64,000 nt of DNA from Asterias rubens. Its lineage: Eukaryota; Echinodermata; Asteroidea; Forcipulatida; Asteriidae. Below are positions 50,401 through 58,187 of the stretch, in pieces. The stretch covers positions 21,249,055 through 21,313,054 of the forward strand of contig NC_047063.1 in the NCBI RefSeq assembly GCF_902459465.1, given 5' to 3'. The position numbers and the translations under genes were made by a program. A model generated the notes under the pieces. That model was not told where the DNA came from. It saw nothing but the letters and a program-made list of their open reading frames with translations, and did not search any database. Every line of letters begins with the position of its first letter. Positions within the stretch are counted from its first letter, which is position 1.

Positions 50401-52123
50401 TTGTTGTACAATGTGCATCATTGTACATTCCAGGTCAATTCCTGGCAGGCAAGACACTTTCACTGACACTTTCTTTCAGAAGTTTTCATTGTGTACCAAA
50501 AATTACTACAGTTGTATGTGTAAGAATAACAGGTGTGAGATGCGTTGTTTTTGTTTCAAAGTTGGTAAAAATTGGACGGTGACCTTTTCCTCAAAAAAAC
50601 ATTTGGTTTGCAGTAACACTATGTGTGAACACCTACATTGTAACTGTGCAGCCATAATACTACCGTGGAGTAGAATTAAGGAACTCGGGAGACTTAATTC
50701 AGTTCTGAAAAGATCTGTTCTGCTTTTTAACTACACCTGGGCTGAAGTTAAAAAATCGGCTGGGACCACTAGCTTAAAGTGGATCGTTATTAAATTCAAT
50801 ACCGCGGAGTGAATTTTTAATTGGTCTCAACGTTTGGACTAGCTAGCTCTAGTCATCGTCAGGAGATGATGTTTTGAATATGTGCTACTCTAACAAGATA
50901 ACTCGGACTCATCAGTTTTAGTGTGCCCTGTGATTTACATGTATTATTCGAGCTAATTATTGATTTGTTAATGCCTAGTTTTTGCCTGCTTATTGTCTCC
51001 GCCCACCCACGAATAATCAATAACTATCATCTGCCATCAAGTATGGTTTACATGTATTTGTTTTAAAACCGAGTGATTTCTGCTGGTGGTGAGAAACTTG
51101 AGACCATCTGTCTAAAAGAACGGACAGTTATTTATGTGTAGGTTTGTACGGTAGAGAAATCGTGTGTTTGGGACAAAATAAACTGAATCAACATTAGGAA
51201 CTTTCCTTCACCTATACAAGTAAGATTTTAAGGGAAGCTTTCTACCATCATTATCTTCAAATCGTGTAATTTCATATAAATTTGTGGAATTTGTGTTTTG
51301 TGTCGTACAAAAAGTACCTAAACCCTTTAACTACCTTGTGGAATATTTTCCCAACTTCTTCTCCTGCCAGTCCGTGTCACCACCAGCAAAATTGTATCGG
51401 GCCGTACGCTCCATTCCCTGCAGGGTCAAAATATACTATCAGTCAGTTGTGAAGAAATCAGCAAGATTATTGTAGCTATAGACGATGTGACCTCTGACCT
51501 CTGATGCCACTCGAAAACCATAACATGATTCGCGCGCATACCGCCGGGCAAAACTTTTGTGTTTTGGCAGCCAGCTAGAAAGTGTATGCAATCTAACCAT
51601 GACTACGGTCATAGGTCACATCGTCTATAGGCAAGTCAAAGTAACGTCCATAACAAAAAGCCAAAGAGCAAGGTTTATAGAGAGGGTTTAGGGGAGCTGC
51701 AGTTAAGTTTAGTTTTGTTTACATTGTGGTGCAAAAGAGAAACCCACTAACAGGCACATTAAATGGGGAACCTTGATGCTTGATCACAATCACACATTAG
51801 ATTAAAACAAACAAACAAACAAACAGAGACAACAGCAAAACTGCAAAAACAACCAATTGAACTCAAATTTTCACAGGTTTGTTATTTTATGCATATGTTG
51901 ATATACAAATTGAGAATAGAAGACTGGTCCTTGACAATGTATCCAGTGTCTTTACAAAGCCACATCACCAACAACTTACCTCATTGAAAGACTTGGCCAG
52001 TTCCCTACACGTCTCACATTTCTTCTTGATTTCCTCATTTTTCTTCTTACTTGCGAGATTGCCAACCACAAGGAGTAAAAAGACGACGGCTACATGGAAA
52101 GTTAGATTGTTTATTGAGACCAT
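32264..52123 (-). CDS. CRELD: CRELD protein, ER-luminal isoform (distal last exon)
   Basis: Cysteine-rich with EGF-like domains, an ER protein that in known animals assists folding and maturation of client proteins. Exons in transcript order: 52123-51980, 51417-51335, 47843-47789, 47272-47164, 45596-45558, 44861-44812, 44173-44047, 43735-43634, 42539-42360, 41226-41092, then 32472-32264. All join in phase, giving 410 residues. Visible: signal peptide (about 1-25), CxxC at 36-39, the CRELD WE region (DTDWQEKK; ETWWTQHQ with LQWFCIDTLKICC), EGF-like cysteines (142-185), an NET sequon at 195 also found in human CRELD2, furin-like Cys repeats, and calcium-binding EGF starts DIDEC (237) and DINEC (297). 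The acidic tail ends REEL at 407-410, a KDEL-type retrieval signal like the REDL of CRELD2. Human CRELD1 is 420 residues, CRELD2 353 or longer. Confidence 0.88.
32958..33825. mobile_element. Fold-back element with a minisatellite in one arm
   Basis: The left arm (about 32958-33100: TAAACTGCTCACA, AGTTATTACTCTCCTTGTAT, ACCAATGCAAAGCTGAAGTG) pairs with an inverted right arm at about 33690-33825 (CACTTCAGCTTTGCATTGAT, TGAGAGTAATAAATAATAA, TGTGAGCAGTTTA). The left arm contains six 48-bp units and the right arm one inverted unit. Lies in the intron before the REEL exon. Confidence 0.75.
33055..33342 (+). repeat. 48-bp minisatellite, 6 near-identical copies
   Basis: Unit TGTCCCTCTTTAAGATGATA then CCACATTTGCAGTGATTACA TGTTGCTG repeats six times with almost no divergence. 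On the - strand it reads as an open frame only because 48 is a multiple of 3. Confidence 0.92.
33830..33885 (+). repeat. tRNA-like B-box remnant
   Basis: GGTCGTTGGTTCAAATCCCA resembles a tRNA T-arm and B box. No complete tRNA can be folded. Probably a SINE fragment. Confidence 0.3.
34706..35032 (-). mobile_element. Family P MITE, subfamily A, inverted copy
   Basis: TTAA at 34706-34709 and 35029-35032. A short deletion lies between the reverse end and the hairpin. Confidence 0.82.
35431..35679. mobile_element. MITE family G, copy 2 (longest)
   Basis: Starts GGGTGCGTTCGATTCGCTTC and ends GAAGCTTAACGAACGCACCC. Internal repeated words (GGGTCGACCC, GAGCCCCTG) form a compound palindrome. Confidence 0.78.
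35820..37165 (+). repeat. 104-bp satellite array, about 13 copies
   Basis: The word CACCATAATCAGAGTCCAAC recurs every 104 bases (for example starts near 35881, 35985, 36089). Units differ by a few percent. Unit words: TGGTGTTGGACTGAGGACTG, CACTAGTAAACTGATTATG, TTTACATGGGATCAGGCATA. Lies in the CRELD intron between the two last exons. Confidence 0.93.
37401..37791 (-). mobile_element. Family P MITE, inverted, hairpin variant
   Basis: TTAA at both ends. The hairpin core differs (GAGACCTCAGCTGAGGTTTC), intermediate between subfamilies. Confidence 0.78.
37792..39409. other. Intron sequence without recognised features
   Basis: AT-rich, with a poly-C run at 38831-38858. Short open frames on either strand show no family resemblance. 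Confidence 0.6.
39410..39586. mobile_element. Palindromic MITE next to the CRELD membrane exon
   Basis: GGCCAGGTCACACAGGCTCC and ACGACAAAGACAAAAATGC pair with GCATTTTCATTATTCTCGT and the right end GGGACTTGTGTGACCGGGCC. 177 bp, about 260 bases beyond the membrane-isoform stop. It creates spurious open frames on both strands. Confidence 0.75.
39845..40044 (-). CDS. CRELD: CRELD alternative last exon: membrane hairpin
   Basis: Acceptor TTTTAAAACAG before 40044, 66 residues (first codon split), TGA at 39847-39845. The polypyrimidine tract is mixed (TTTTTTTGTCCCCTCATTTTA). Confidence 0.82.
39845..52123 (-). CDS. CRELD: CRELD protein, membrane isoform (proximal last exon)
   Basis: The same ten exons as the luminal form joined to exon 40044-39845 give 407 residues. 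The shared exon 41226-41092 ends in phase 1, and both last exons accept phase 1. The alternative tail (342-407) has two hydrophobic segments, about 359-375 (ILLYLLYFFIFIGSVLA) and 380-396 (PIMAVIFGLGFGVWYML), separated by SRGS. This is the two-helix membrane hairpin arrangement of CRELD1. It ends ALDAESTS and has no ER-retrieval motif. Which form is used, and when, cannot be seen here. Confidence 0.85.
41092..42539 (-). CDS. CRELD: CRELD exons 9-10: calcium-binding EGF domains
   Basis: Exons 42539-42360 (DIDECNQDHPPC through the second furin-like Cys repeat GFIMEETTC) and 41226-41092 (DINECDTDETC... GSFMCECEDGYLQGTDGC). Both exons are phase 1 to phase 1, the usual EGF module phase. The donor at 41091 (TAC|GTAAGT) feeds both alternative last exons. 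Confidence 0.87.
41880..42010. repeat. Palindromic element remnant
   Basis: GGTTTTCAACTAAACCCGC near 41898 pairs with GCGGGTTTAAAACACTAGTT near 41982. GAGGCCTGG and CCAGGCCTC pair inside it. Confidence 0.55.
42040..42251 (-). mobile_element. Family P MITE, subfamily A, truncated inverted copy
   Basis: Runs from ACGAAGTTATGTGCTTTC through the hairpin to ACCAATAGTGTCCATTGCC. The other half is missing. Confidence 0.7.
42789..43505. mobile_element. Compound nested inverted-repeat element
   Basis: Outer-type arms CATAAATAACCAAGACAGTT / ACTGTCTGAGGTATTTATGA and GAGCGCGTCACGTGG / CCACGTGACGCGCTC. A second pair is GGAATAAAAGGGTAGCGATG / CGTCGCTACGCTTTTATTCC. A central hairpin (GATAAAGGCCCAAGCC...GAGGGCCTTTATC) sits at about 42930-42962. 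No ORF of note. Lies in CRELD intron 8. Confidence 0.65.
43634..44173 (-). CDS. CRELD: CRELD exons 7-8: EGF-like and Cys-rich repeat
   Basis: Exon 44173-44047 reads GTGKCKCNGGYKGELCDVC and ends TNETHTVCT. Exon 43735-43634 continues with CDESCASTCIHGG, the CRELD furin-like repeat (human ACDESCKTCSG). Both end in phase 1. Confidence 0.87.
43936..44018 (+). mobile_element. Family P MITE, 3'-end fragment
   Basis: GACTAGTCTTTGACAATTAC CAATAGTGTCTAGTGTCTTT and TTAA at 44015-44018. Lies 28 bases from CRELD exon 7. Confidence 0.6.
44377..44759. mobile_element. TTAA fold-back element family F, copy 2
   Basis: Right arm ends GGCAACGTGTTCCTTTAA (TTAA at 44756-44759). The centre has GTCTCCCATAAATGGCCGAC. 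The left TTAA is degraded. Confidence 0.8.
44812..45596 (-). CDS. CRELD: CRELD exons 5-6
   Basis: Two very short exons: 45596-45558 (39 bp, CCPENRFGPNC) and 44861-44812 (50 bp, DCLGGVERPCKNNGKCS). Each is confirmed by phase (1 to 1 and 1 to 0) and by match to the human order CCSPGTYGPDC then CxGGxxRPCxGNGxC. Confidence 0.85.
44960..45342 (+). mobile_element. Family P MITE, subfamily B-like
   Basis: AAAGGCACTCGACACGTTCA at the left, hairpin GACTTCAGGCCTTAAGCC, and CCAAAGGTGTCCAGG at the right. Confidence 0.7.
45672..45955 (+). mobile_element. Family P MITE, degraded copy
   Basis: Recognisable middle (GGAGAGCTGTAAATATTATA, AAAGCACATGATTC, TTTTATGCATAAGCTGTG). Both termini are lost. Confidence 0.5.
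46517..46723. mobile_element. TA-flanked MITE with ~40-bp TIRs
   Basis: GGGACTTTTTCGTTTTCGAC and GACGGATGGTTCTGCGACGG pair with CCGTCGCAGAACCATCCGTT and GTCGAAAACGAAAAGTCCC. TA at both edges fits Tc1/mariner-type insertion. CRELD intron 4. Confidence 0.8.
46750..47131. mobile_element. TTAA fold-back family C, complete copy
   Basis: TTAA at 46750-46753 and 47128-47131. The arms ~160 bp long (TTTGGGTACTTTTTGTAACA / GTCCAACAAAAAGTACATAG; CAATGTCCACAGATTTACAT / ATGTAAATCTGTGGACATTG). It ends 33 bases from CRELD exon 4. Confidence 0.82.
47164..47843 (-). CDS. CRELD: CRELD exons 3-4: WE region
   Basis: Exon 47843-47789 gives ETRLIEIVEQLCTKEKHE and exon 47272-47164 gives CNMMLELNEETIETWWTQHQ, TEHPDLLQWFCIDTLK. 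These match the CRELD-specific domain (human RLLEILEGLC and AWWLQLKNEYPDLFEWFCVQ). Confidence 0.88.
47310..47475 (+). mobile_element. Diverged fold-back MITE half
   Basis: Contains AGATTTACATAAAACTTACA and CATTCTACATGTAACTTGAT. Resembles the left arm of family C but is strongly diverged. Confidence 0.35.
48039..48200 (+). mobile_element. Family P MITE, 3' fragment
   Basis: From the hairpin's right side (GAGGTCTCACAATCAAGC) to TTAA at 48197-48200. Confidence 0.65.
48201..49378. other. CRELD intron 2 sequence, no feature recognised
   Basis: AT-rich. Short open frames on both strands have no domain resemblance. Confidence 0.55.
49379..49769 (+). mobile_element. Family P MITE, subfamily A, full copy
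   Basis: Left end has a duplicated terminal word (GTGGACACAGTGGACACTAT). Hairpin present. Right TTAA is changed to TTAT. Confidence 0.8.
50820..50875. repeat. Small hairpin motif, copy 1
   Basis: CTCAACGTTTGGACTAGCTA GCTCTAGTCATCGTCAGGAG. Similar arrangements at 55910-55970 and 56008-56070. Such motifs flank Penelope-like retroelements as far as I recall. No RT is visible nearby. Confidence 0.35.
51212..51330 (-). mobile_element. Family C half element at a CRELD splice donor
   Basis: Right arm of family C (TTTAAGGGAAGCTTTCTACC, GTACAAAAAGTACCTAAACC). Its TTAA (51327-51330) lies at intron positions +5 to +8 after CRELD exon 2. Confidence 0.7.
51335..51417 (-). CDS. CRELD: CRELD exon 2
   Basis: GMERTARYNFAGGDTDWQEK then KLGKYST, matching human CRELD2 GMADTARKNFGGGNTAWEEK. 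Acceptor CCCTGCAG, donor AAG|GTAGTT. Confidence 0.88.
51849..51955 (+). mobile_element. Family P MITE, 3' fragment
   Basis: AACTCAAATTTTCACAGGTT to ATCCAGTGTCTTTAC, 25 bases from CRELD exon 1. Confidence 0.6.
51980..52123 (-). CDS. CRELD: CRELD exon 1: signal peptide and CxxC
   Basis: MVSINNLTFHVAVVFLLLVV then GNLASKKKNEEIKKKCETCR. A hydrophobic core (about 9-20) fits an ER signal peptide. CETC at 36-39 matches the N-terminal CxxC of CRELD proteins. The 5' UTR likely continues to an acceptor (TTTTATTTTCAG) ending at 52279. Confidence 0.85.
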
Positions 52124-52571
52124 GTTTGAACACAGTACTCAAGCTAGTCCATATGACTCCGCTAGCTGTCTGAAGGATGGTAGTGGTACATCAAATGCCC
52201 TCTCTTACTTGCAAAAAAGTTGTTTCTTTCTTAAAAGTTTCACGGCAGAATCCACAGCTTGGCTAGCTCAAGATGCTTCTGAAAATAAAAAGATTTAAAT
52301 AGTATAAATGTTTTGCTTTGTGAGAAAGGATTTCTACTAACTTAAATGTTAGGTATCCCATTAATCAAGAAACTTCTGCTATAATTCATGAGCATTTACA
52401 CAGGAAAATTGACCCGAGGCCAGTGGTGTCAGTGTTGGGCCAGTAAACTGAGACAGAACAAGTCCAGTGGTCATAGACTCTTGTTTTATTAACTCAACAT
52501 CTTCCTTTATGGTCAAGAGAATGATGCTCAAATGTAGAGTTTGAGTCTCACAGGTTTCTTGGAATACATGC

Positions 52572-52694
52572 AACTTTCCGTACTTTTCACTCATGTTTAC
52601 AAAAGGGGGGGATATGTCATTCAGGTAAATAAAATTAGATACAATTTATTTATTTCTTCACATCAATTGAAAAAGTGGTGGCGTGATATAGAAC
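52572..52694. mobile_element. MITE family K, copy 2
   Basis: AACTTTCCGTACTTTTCACT, the shared GATATGTCATTCAGGTAAAT, and TTGAAAAAGTGGTGGCG. Diverged. Confidence 0.55.
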
Positions 52695-53155
52695 CTATTC
52701 CTAATTTACTGCTGAAGTTTTCCTCCCAGTATATCGAAAACTTAAAAATGTCTCATCATCTTCTCTTCTTGTTTGTAAGGCGTTGAGAATATTTATCCAG
52801 ATCGGAATTGAAAACAACTGGAGCCCCCCCCCCCCCAGTAACTGGGTCCAGCAGGACTGAACAATCGTGAAACTTTTCTACCTCCATGGACCATGCACAA
52901 CAAGCACTGACATGTACAAGAAGGAATATTTAGTGACTGTCACTGTCAGGTGTCATGACTGTCAGCAGTCAATCACTCGGTGTCAAATGCTTAAAAAATA
53001 TTTTATAATTTAAAAATAGCCTGATTTTAATTACTTTGTGCCAATCCAGCGTATTTGGCACATATGGGGCTATGTTTCACTTTCAGTTAGCAAACACGGT
53101 ATATAACTAAAAGTTTTAAAACCATAAATTAATAATCATGGACTCTTAATCTTAT

Positions 53156-53181
53156 GGAGGAATAAATTAGTTATTCCTCCA
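53156..53181. repeat. Short palindrome
   Basis: GGAGGAATAA and TTATTCCTCC around a 5-base spacer. A further TTTATTCC follows. Confidence 0.6.
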
Positions 53182-53609
53182 TGGATTTATTCCTTCATGG
53201 TAATAAACCATTGTCAACACAACTGTTTACCGGACCGGCTGACACGACGCGCGACAGTCGTTGCGAAACAAAGACCCACAACATCACACGAGCGAGACGG
53301 CCGGCCCGGACGCCGGTGGACGTCCATACCAAACAGTTACTACAGGATGACGGGCTCTTCAAAAAATGATGGTATGAAAAGTGCACTCCCTACTCTCGGC
53401 GCTTCCATAGATTTTTGAAAACATTTTTTTTATATAAAAAGACAATTATTTGATTGGCAATACTCACCGGTGAATAGGTAGGTTAATACCAACAACTGAT
53501 CCTACCACTGAGGTAAAAACAAAATGCTACCTACGACGAGACGACGTACCGGCCTTTTCTCTAATCAAAACATGGGCGCTGCCATTTTGTTTAGAATTTG
53601 TTGAACCAA

Positions 53610-53628
53610 CCAATGGACTTACGCCACG
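53610..53628 (+). promoter_or_regulatory. ER-stress response element (CCAAT-N9-CCACG)
   Basis: CCAATGGACTTACGCCACG matches the ERSE consensus exactly, including 9-base spacing. ERSEs bind NF-Y plus ATF6 and work in either orientation. It lies 1.49 kb upstream of the CRELD ATG. Vertebrate CRELD2 is an ERSE-controlled ER-stress gene. Confidence 0.55.
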
Positions 53629-53656
53629 TGACTTGAATAACAAAGCCCACGTTACA

Positions 53657-53664
53657 TATAAATA
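53657..53664. promoter_or_regulatory. TATA-like box
   Basis: TATAAATA on the + strand (TATTTATA on the -), 29 bases from the ERSE. Direction uncertain. Confidence 0.3.
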
Positions 53665-54321
53665 GCGCCCTCTATTTTTCGATTATATGGGCAGGGCACG
53701 GCAGGGGCAGGGGGGTTTAACTGTCAGATGAATGAAGACTGTAGACTCTTAATAAGCCCGATTCATACTCCCTGCTCGCAACGAAATTTGCACTGAGTTG
53801 AGTGCACAACGTAACTCTCCTGCGAATCCATGTATACATGAATGGATGGACAGATCAACTGTTCAGCTTCAACAAGCCGTTTGATCCTGGCTGCGCGGCG
53901 CATCACGAGTTATGGCAAGTTATACAAATTATTAGTAAACGGAGTTAGTGGCGATTTTGATAGTTTTCACTCCCCGCCGGCGTATAGGTGCGAGACTAAA
54001 GAAACTATACTTTAGTTCAATTAAAAGGGCAACAAGTTCCCTATTATAACTAAAAACAACAAACATAATTTAAAAAAGAGTAAGTTCCTCTTCAAAATAC
54101 TGAATCCATAAAATTCGATTGTTGCAACTGTCTCGAGTTCTACGGATTTAGTAAGAAATTCTACATTTTAAAAAGTTTTTTTAGTACGTATTTGGGCCGG
54201 ACCATAGAGCTATATAAAAGTATAGAGGGCCGGACAAAAAAACGCTAAATGCAAAATGAACGCTATGTTCTGATCGCAGAGAAGGAGGAGTTGTGACGTC
54301 AAATTCACATCAAATTCGCAT

Positions 54322-54497
54322 GGGTGCGTTCGTTTATGGGTCTACCCCGCGGTGCTAAACGAACGACCACTCACCGCTCTCGTGACGTCGTTTACCTGGG
54401 GCCAGCCCCCCCCCCCCCCAAGTGACCCACTCCACAAGCAGGGCACTGGGGGCTGACCTGGGTCAGCCCCTGGAATGACGTCAAAAGCTATTCGATG
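54322..54497. mobile_element. MITE family G, copy 3, one end lost
   Basis: GGGTGCGTTCGTTTATGGGT at the left. The interior is shared with 35431-35679 (AGGGCACTGGGGGCTGACC, CCCCTGGAATGACGTCAAA). The right TIR breaks at CTATTCGATG. Confidence 0.7.
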
Positions 54498-54717
54498 CAT
54501 TCACTCCATCAGGTTCCTGGCTGGCTGGTTGGGGAACAGCATGCACTGCCAAGAAAGTGTAGCGCTAATCAATCACAAGAACTATTAACCTCCTGCCCTC
54601 ACAGGTACCAATCCTGAGTGATGAGAAGCAAGTATACTTGCTCAACTTGTATACAGTCACGAACCCACATCCTAATGGCCGGCAACCACAGAACTGAGTC
54701 CGATGTATTAACACACC

Positions 54718-55042
54718 ATCCCATCATAGCATAAAATAACAAACTTGTGAAAATTTGAGCTCAATTGGTCATCGAAGTTCCGATACGATGAAAGAAAAAA
54801 CACCCTTGTTAAACCATGGTTGAACGAATTTGTGTGCTTTCAGATAGGAATAAAAGGTTTCAGCAAGAAGTTTTTTATTATTTTATCGAGAAATACCTCT
54901 TTCTCAAAAACTACATTACTTCCAGAGCATAAAGTTACTCTATGTTCAGAGGGAGCCGTTTCCCACATTTTTGGAGGGTAATCAACAGCTCTCCAATGAT
55001 CGTTGCCGAGTCAGTTTTTGTTTTGAGTATAACCAAACAGGC
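54718..55042 (-). mobile_element. Family P MITE, subfamily B, inverted partial copy
   Basis: ATAGCATAAAATAACAAAC, CACCCTTGTTAAACC, and ACCAAACAGGCG at the right. The inverse left terminus is lost. Confidence 0.65.
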
Positions 55043-56560
55043 GATGTGGGGTGCACCAACTATATAATAGGCCCCTTGCAAACGGGCGTTATTTTGTTTT
55101 GTATGTCGCAAGCTATGGAAATATAAACGCTCACAAGGAAAATGGATTTCCCGCTTGCAAACAAGGAAATATTCTTATTATTGTTAAGGTCACACTATCT
55201 TACTGTCCCGTGGTATTGGCATTATCCAAGGTCTTCTTGGAGAAGAAACATGGTTGTGTGAAACACGTATATATAGCCATAAGGCCTATTAATAGCGCCT
55301 ATATCTCATCTAATTTTGCGATAACACCATTTTAGATAACACCAATTTCTAAAAATGTATATACAATGATTAAGACAATCAGAGCATAATCAAAACCTCG
55401 AGTTAATATACACCACCGGCTTACTTCAGAACCAACACTAACTCCTTTTTATGGGTTCTATATATTATTGGTATATTTTAATGGCATTATTCTATTAACA
55501 ACATTTTTATCACATTGTGACAAGGGTAACATTGCATGACAATTTACAAGATCAAATATCAAAGTCTTAGAAGACAGCATGACTGCCCCTTTCTGTGTCT
55601 TTCTGAGCTGCAAAGTAGGTCAACATTGGATTTCGATCGGGTGCTGCGTTAATTTGACTTATTTATGGGTCATTTTGACTCAGATTAAGGGTCACACTGA
55701 ACCAAGACATGGGTCAGACCCAATGGACGGGTGATACTCAATGATCTTGATTCATCCATTCATGTATCCAAGGAGGTAGAATGTTAGTTGTGTTTGAAGC
55801 TTTGCATGCGTTGGAAATAGGAAGTAACTATCATGAAGTAACTATATCATTATTAATACCATGTAATTAATATATCTAAACGAGTTGGGGGTGGTTCTGA
55901 AAAAACCGTGGTTTTCAGCTCGACGTTTTGATCAGGATGATGCTCTGATCGTCTTCCGGAGAAAGCCTAACCTGTGTTAATGGGTACAAACGTGTATAAA
56001 ATCTGTCTCAACGTTTCGAGTAGGCCTATATACGCAGCTCTGATGGCCGTCGAGGTAGAACTTCTACCTCCATGCATCAGCATACTACACAATGACTCCG
56101 CAAAATAAAAATGTTAAGGACAAACACTTGCTTCAAGGTCAGATGGTTGGTTTCCAATTGGTGAGCAGGGAGAAAATATTATCCTCAGCAAATTTATTCA
56201 CTTGAAGCGATACAATGGATAACGCCTTTTACGTTATATGTTTGTCTGCACTGTTTAACCCACAACCCACAGTTTGTTTTTGCGGGCCATGTAATTATGT
56301 CCTATCCACCAACGTTCCCCTAACTTCACGGTCAACTAACAAAATAATCGCATCCGAAATGTGGTCTTTGTTTTATTGTTCGACACTTCACTAATAGAGC
56401 CTATTAAGTCCGCTTTTTTTTTACCCGATGAAAACAAGAGGGCAGTCATCGATTTGTAATTAGCTGTCCAATGTTTGAAAAGATTTGCTATAACATTACT
56501 CAACAGACGAGTGTTAGGCTACACTTTTCTGTCCGCCCATACAACAAAATGGCATTGTGT
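55043..56560. other. Intergenic sequence, mostly unrecognised
   Basis: Contains a 94-codon open frame at 55051-55335 without recognisable domains, and two hairpin motifs at 55910-56070 similar to 50820-50875. Confidence 0.5.
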
Positions 56561-56569
56561 CATGATGGA

Positions 56570-56800
56570 AAAGTCATCATGATTATCAAAGAAGGCATGG
56601 TGAAGAATGAGGACCTAAGAAAGAATTCAAGAATGCAGGATATTATTAAGACGATTAAACCAAAGAAGTGGAGATGGGCAGGCCACCTAGCTCTGAGGCA
56701 TGACAACGTGGGCATGCAAAACAGAAGATGGAGAGATGAACTTCATAAAGGAGTATTGCTTGGCAACATAACAGCGCAGGACAGAGTGAAATGGTAAATG
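56570..56800 (+). pseudogene. Non-LTR retrotransposon RT C-terminal fragment (RTE-like)
   Basis: The frame from 56471 contains KTIKPKKWRWAGHLALRHDN then RRWRDELHKG and AQDRVKW. This is the post-RT pattern (KWxWAGHxAR...RWRDEL...AQDRxxW) common at the C-terminus of RTE/BovB-like LINEs. No RT core upstream. Confidence 0.55.
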
Positions 56801-57364
56801 GTGAAGAGGCTTTCCTCCTGTAGTGGAGTGAAACAGGCATGATGATGGAGCGAAACGGGAGCACCCTTGTGGGGTAGTAATAGGCCTACTACCCAAAAGA
56901 GTCATTGCTCGTTTTGTATATCCACAGTGCCGAACAAGTTTGAACAAAAAGTCGATACAAGGCTGAGTGTTTCATGGCTTCAAAGGTATTTCGTGAACTA
57001 TATGTATAGGCTGAATATTATTTGGGAAACAGAATGAGCGATGTCTATGTCTCTTTAAAAGCGTGCCATACAATGGGGATATTCAAACGCAGTCATGCAA
57101 TGAAACACCTTTCAAGCCTGTTCATAGAGAAAGGGGGGCCTAAAATGTAACGTCGATGTGTTGCTTAATACCTCTCAGTGCACCGTAATGCACTGCAAAC
57201 AAAGTTCGGTTTGTTTGTTCACAACACACAGGTGAACTTGCATTGGCAACACCAAACCGCTCTGCACTCGAGGGTACCCGTTGGAACCGCTGTGCACACT
57301 TCTTGTTGCTGGCCATTTTCTTTTCCGACAATTAACTTGTCGCAGGAGAACTGTTGGGTATTGA

Positions 57365-57889
57365 GCAACTACCCCTTCATACATTGAACAAAATAGAGTG
57401 TCTTTCTTAACAAAAATCACCGACGAAGAGGAGACCAAAATACAGCATCTTTCCCCCGATGCTCCTATGCCCCCTATGGGCAACAGCGCTTCTGCCAACA
57501 AGAGGAAAAAACCACAAGTCATCAAAACATCACCAGAATTAGAAGTCCAGACTATCACGAAGAAACAACCTCCACAGTCTGCAGAAACGGCGACCAAACC
57601 AGAACAGGTTGACAAAATGGCCACACAACAGAATGGACAACGCCAGTCTGAAGCAGATGCAGAAAAGGTACAGGCAACCACAATTATCTTTCATCAATTC
57701 GCCCCGCCGGAACACAATCATGAACCCCACAATGAACAACGCCCCATTCCGTGGCACGAACGTTTATTTAGAACACTGTGGTGCGGCCGTTTTTTTTTGT
57801 GTAAGCCCAAAATGATTGAGCTAGCTATCCCTTCTTTCTATTATTGGCCGAGCGGTTTTGTGTGGTCTGGGCACACGTGTCCTTCTTGA
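57365..57889 (+). CDS. Unrecognised open frame, Pro/Gln/Lys-rich
   Basis: An open frame between an upstream TGA (57362) and TGA at 57887-57889. First ATG at about 57469. The central part (NSASANKRKKPQVIKTSPEL, KKQPPQSAETATKPEQVDK) is hydrophilic and low complexity, looks protein-like, and stops being so after GADAEKV-like text at about 57668, where GTACAG could be a splice donor. The antisense strand is also open over 57175-57681, which weakens the case. No domain recognised. It could be an exon, a retroelement remnant or chance. Confidence 0.25.
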   Translation, partial: ATTPSYIEQNRVSFLTKITDEEETKIQHLSPDAPMPPMGNSASANKRKKPQVIKTSPELEVQTITKKQPPQSAETATKPEQVDKMATQQNGQRQSEADAEKVQATTIIFHQFAPPEHNHEPHNEQRPIPWHERLFRTLWCGRFFLCKPKMIELAIPSFYYWPSGFVWSGHTCPS

Positions 57890-58187
57890 CCTGTGGCAAG
57901 ACATTGCTCTTATATCGACCCATGATCGACCTGACTCTACAAGAGTTTTATTATATTAAGGCATGCAGAACGAAGCTGCTGCACCCAATTTCACCTCCCC
58001 TCCCCTCCGAACTTTTGATTGTTCTTCTTTTCAATCAAGTATAATTCATTAGGCCCTGTCCAGTACTCCCAAAAAATGTATACGGGGTGAAATTCTATTG
58101 ATACTAATTATTGACTTGTTAAAGTCCCTTTTTTCTTCTTCTTTTCTTCAATCCACCAAAAAGTTTTTTACCCTACCGTTTTGGATA

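Larger units (their letters stand above)
53200..53750. promoter_or_regulatory. Candidate CRELD promoter region
   Basis: Locally richer in CG steps than the surroundings (for example GACACGACGCGCGACAGTCG and GACGGCCGGCCCGGACG near 53240-53320, GACGACGTACCGG near 53540). Contains the ER-stress element, a TATA-like site and, on the - strand, a possible 5' UTR exon end GTCGTAG|GTAGCA at about 53535. Probable on position and motifs only. Confidence 0.4.

Noticed and set aside
50393..50812. 139-residue Cys-containing open frame on the + strand
   Set aside because: Cysteine spacing matches no family I know. It lies antisense in CRELD intron 2 without splice or start support.
50885..50930. Hammerhead-ribozyme-like core (CTGATGAGTCCGAG on the - strand)
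   Set aside because: The conserved GAAA after stem II is not in reach and no stem II closes.
57175..57681. 168-residue antisense frame
   Set aside because: Mirror of the + strand open region. Cys/Val-rich text without domains. The + strand reading looks more protein-like.
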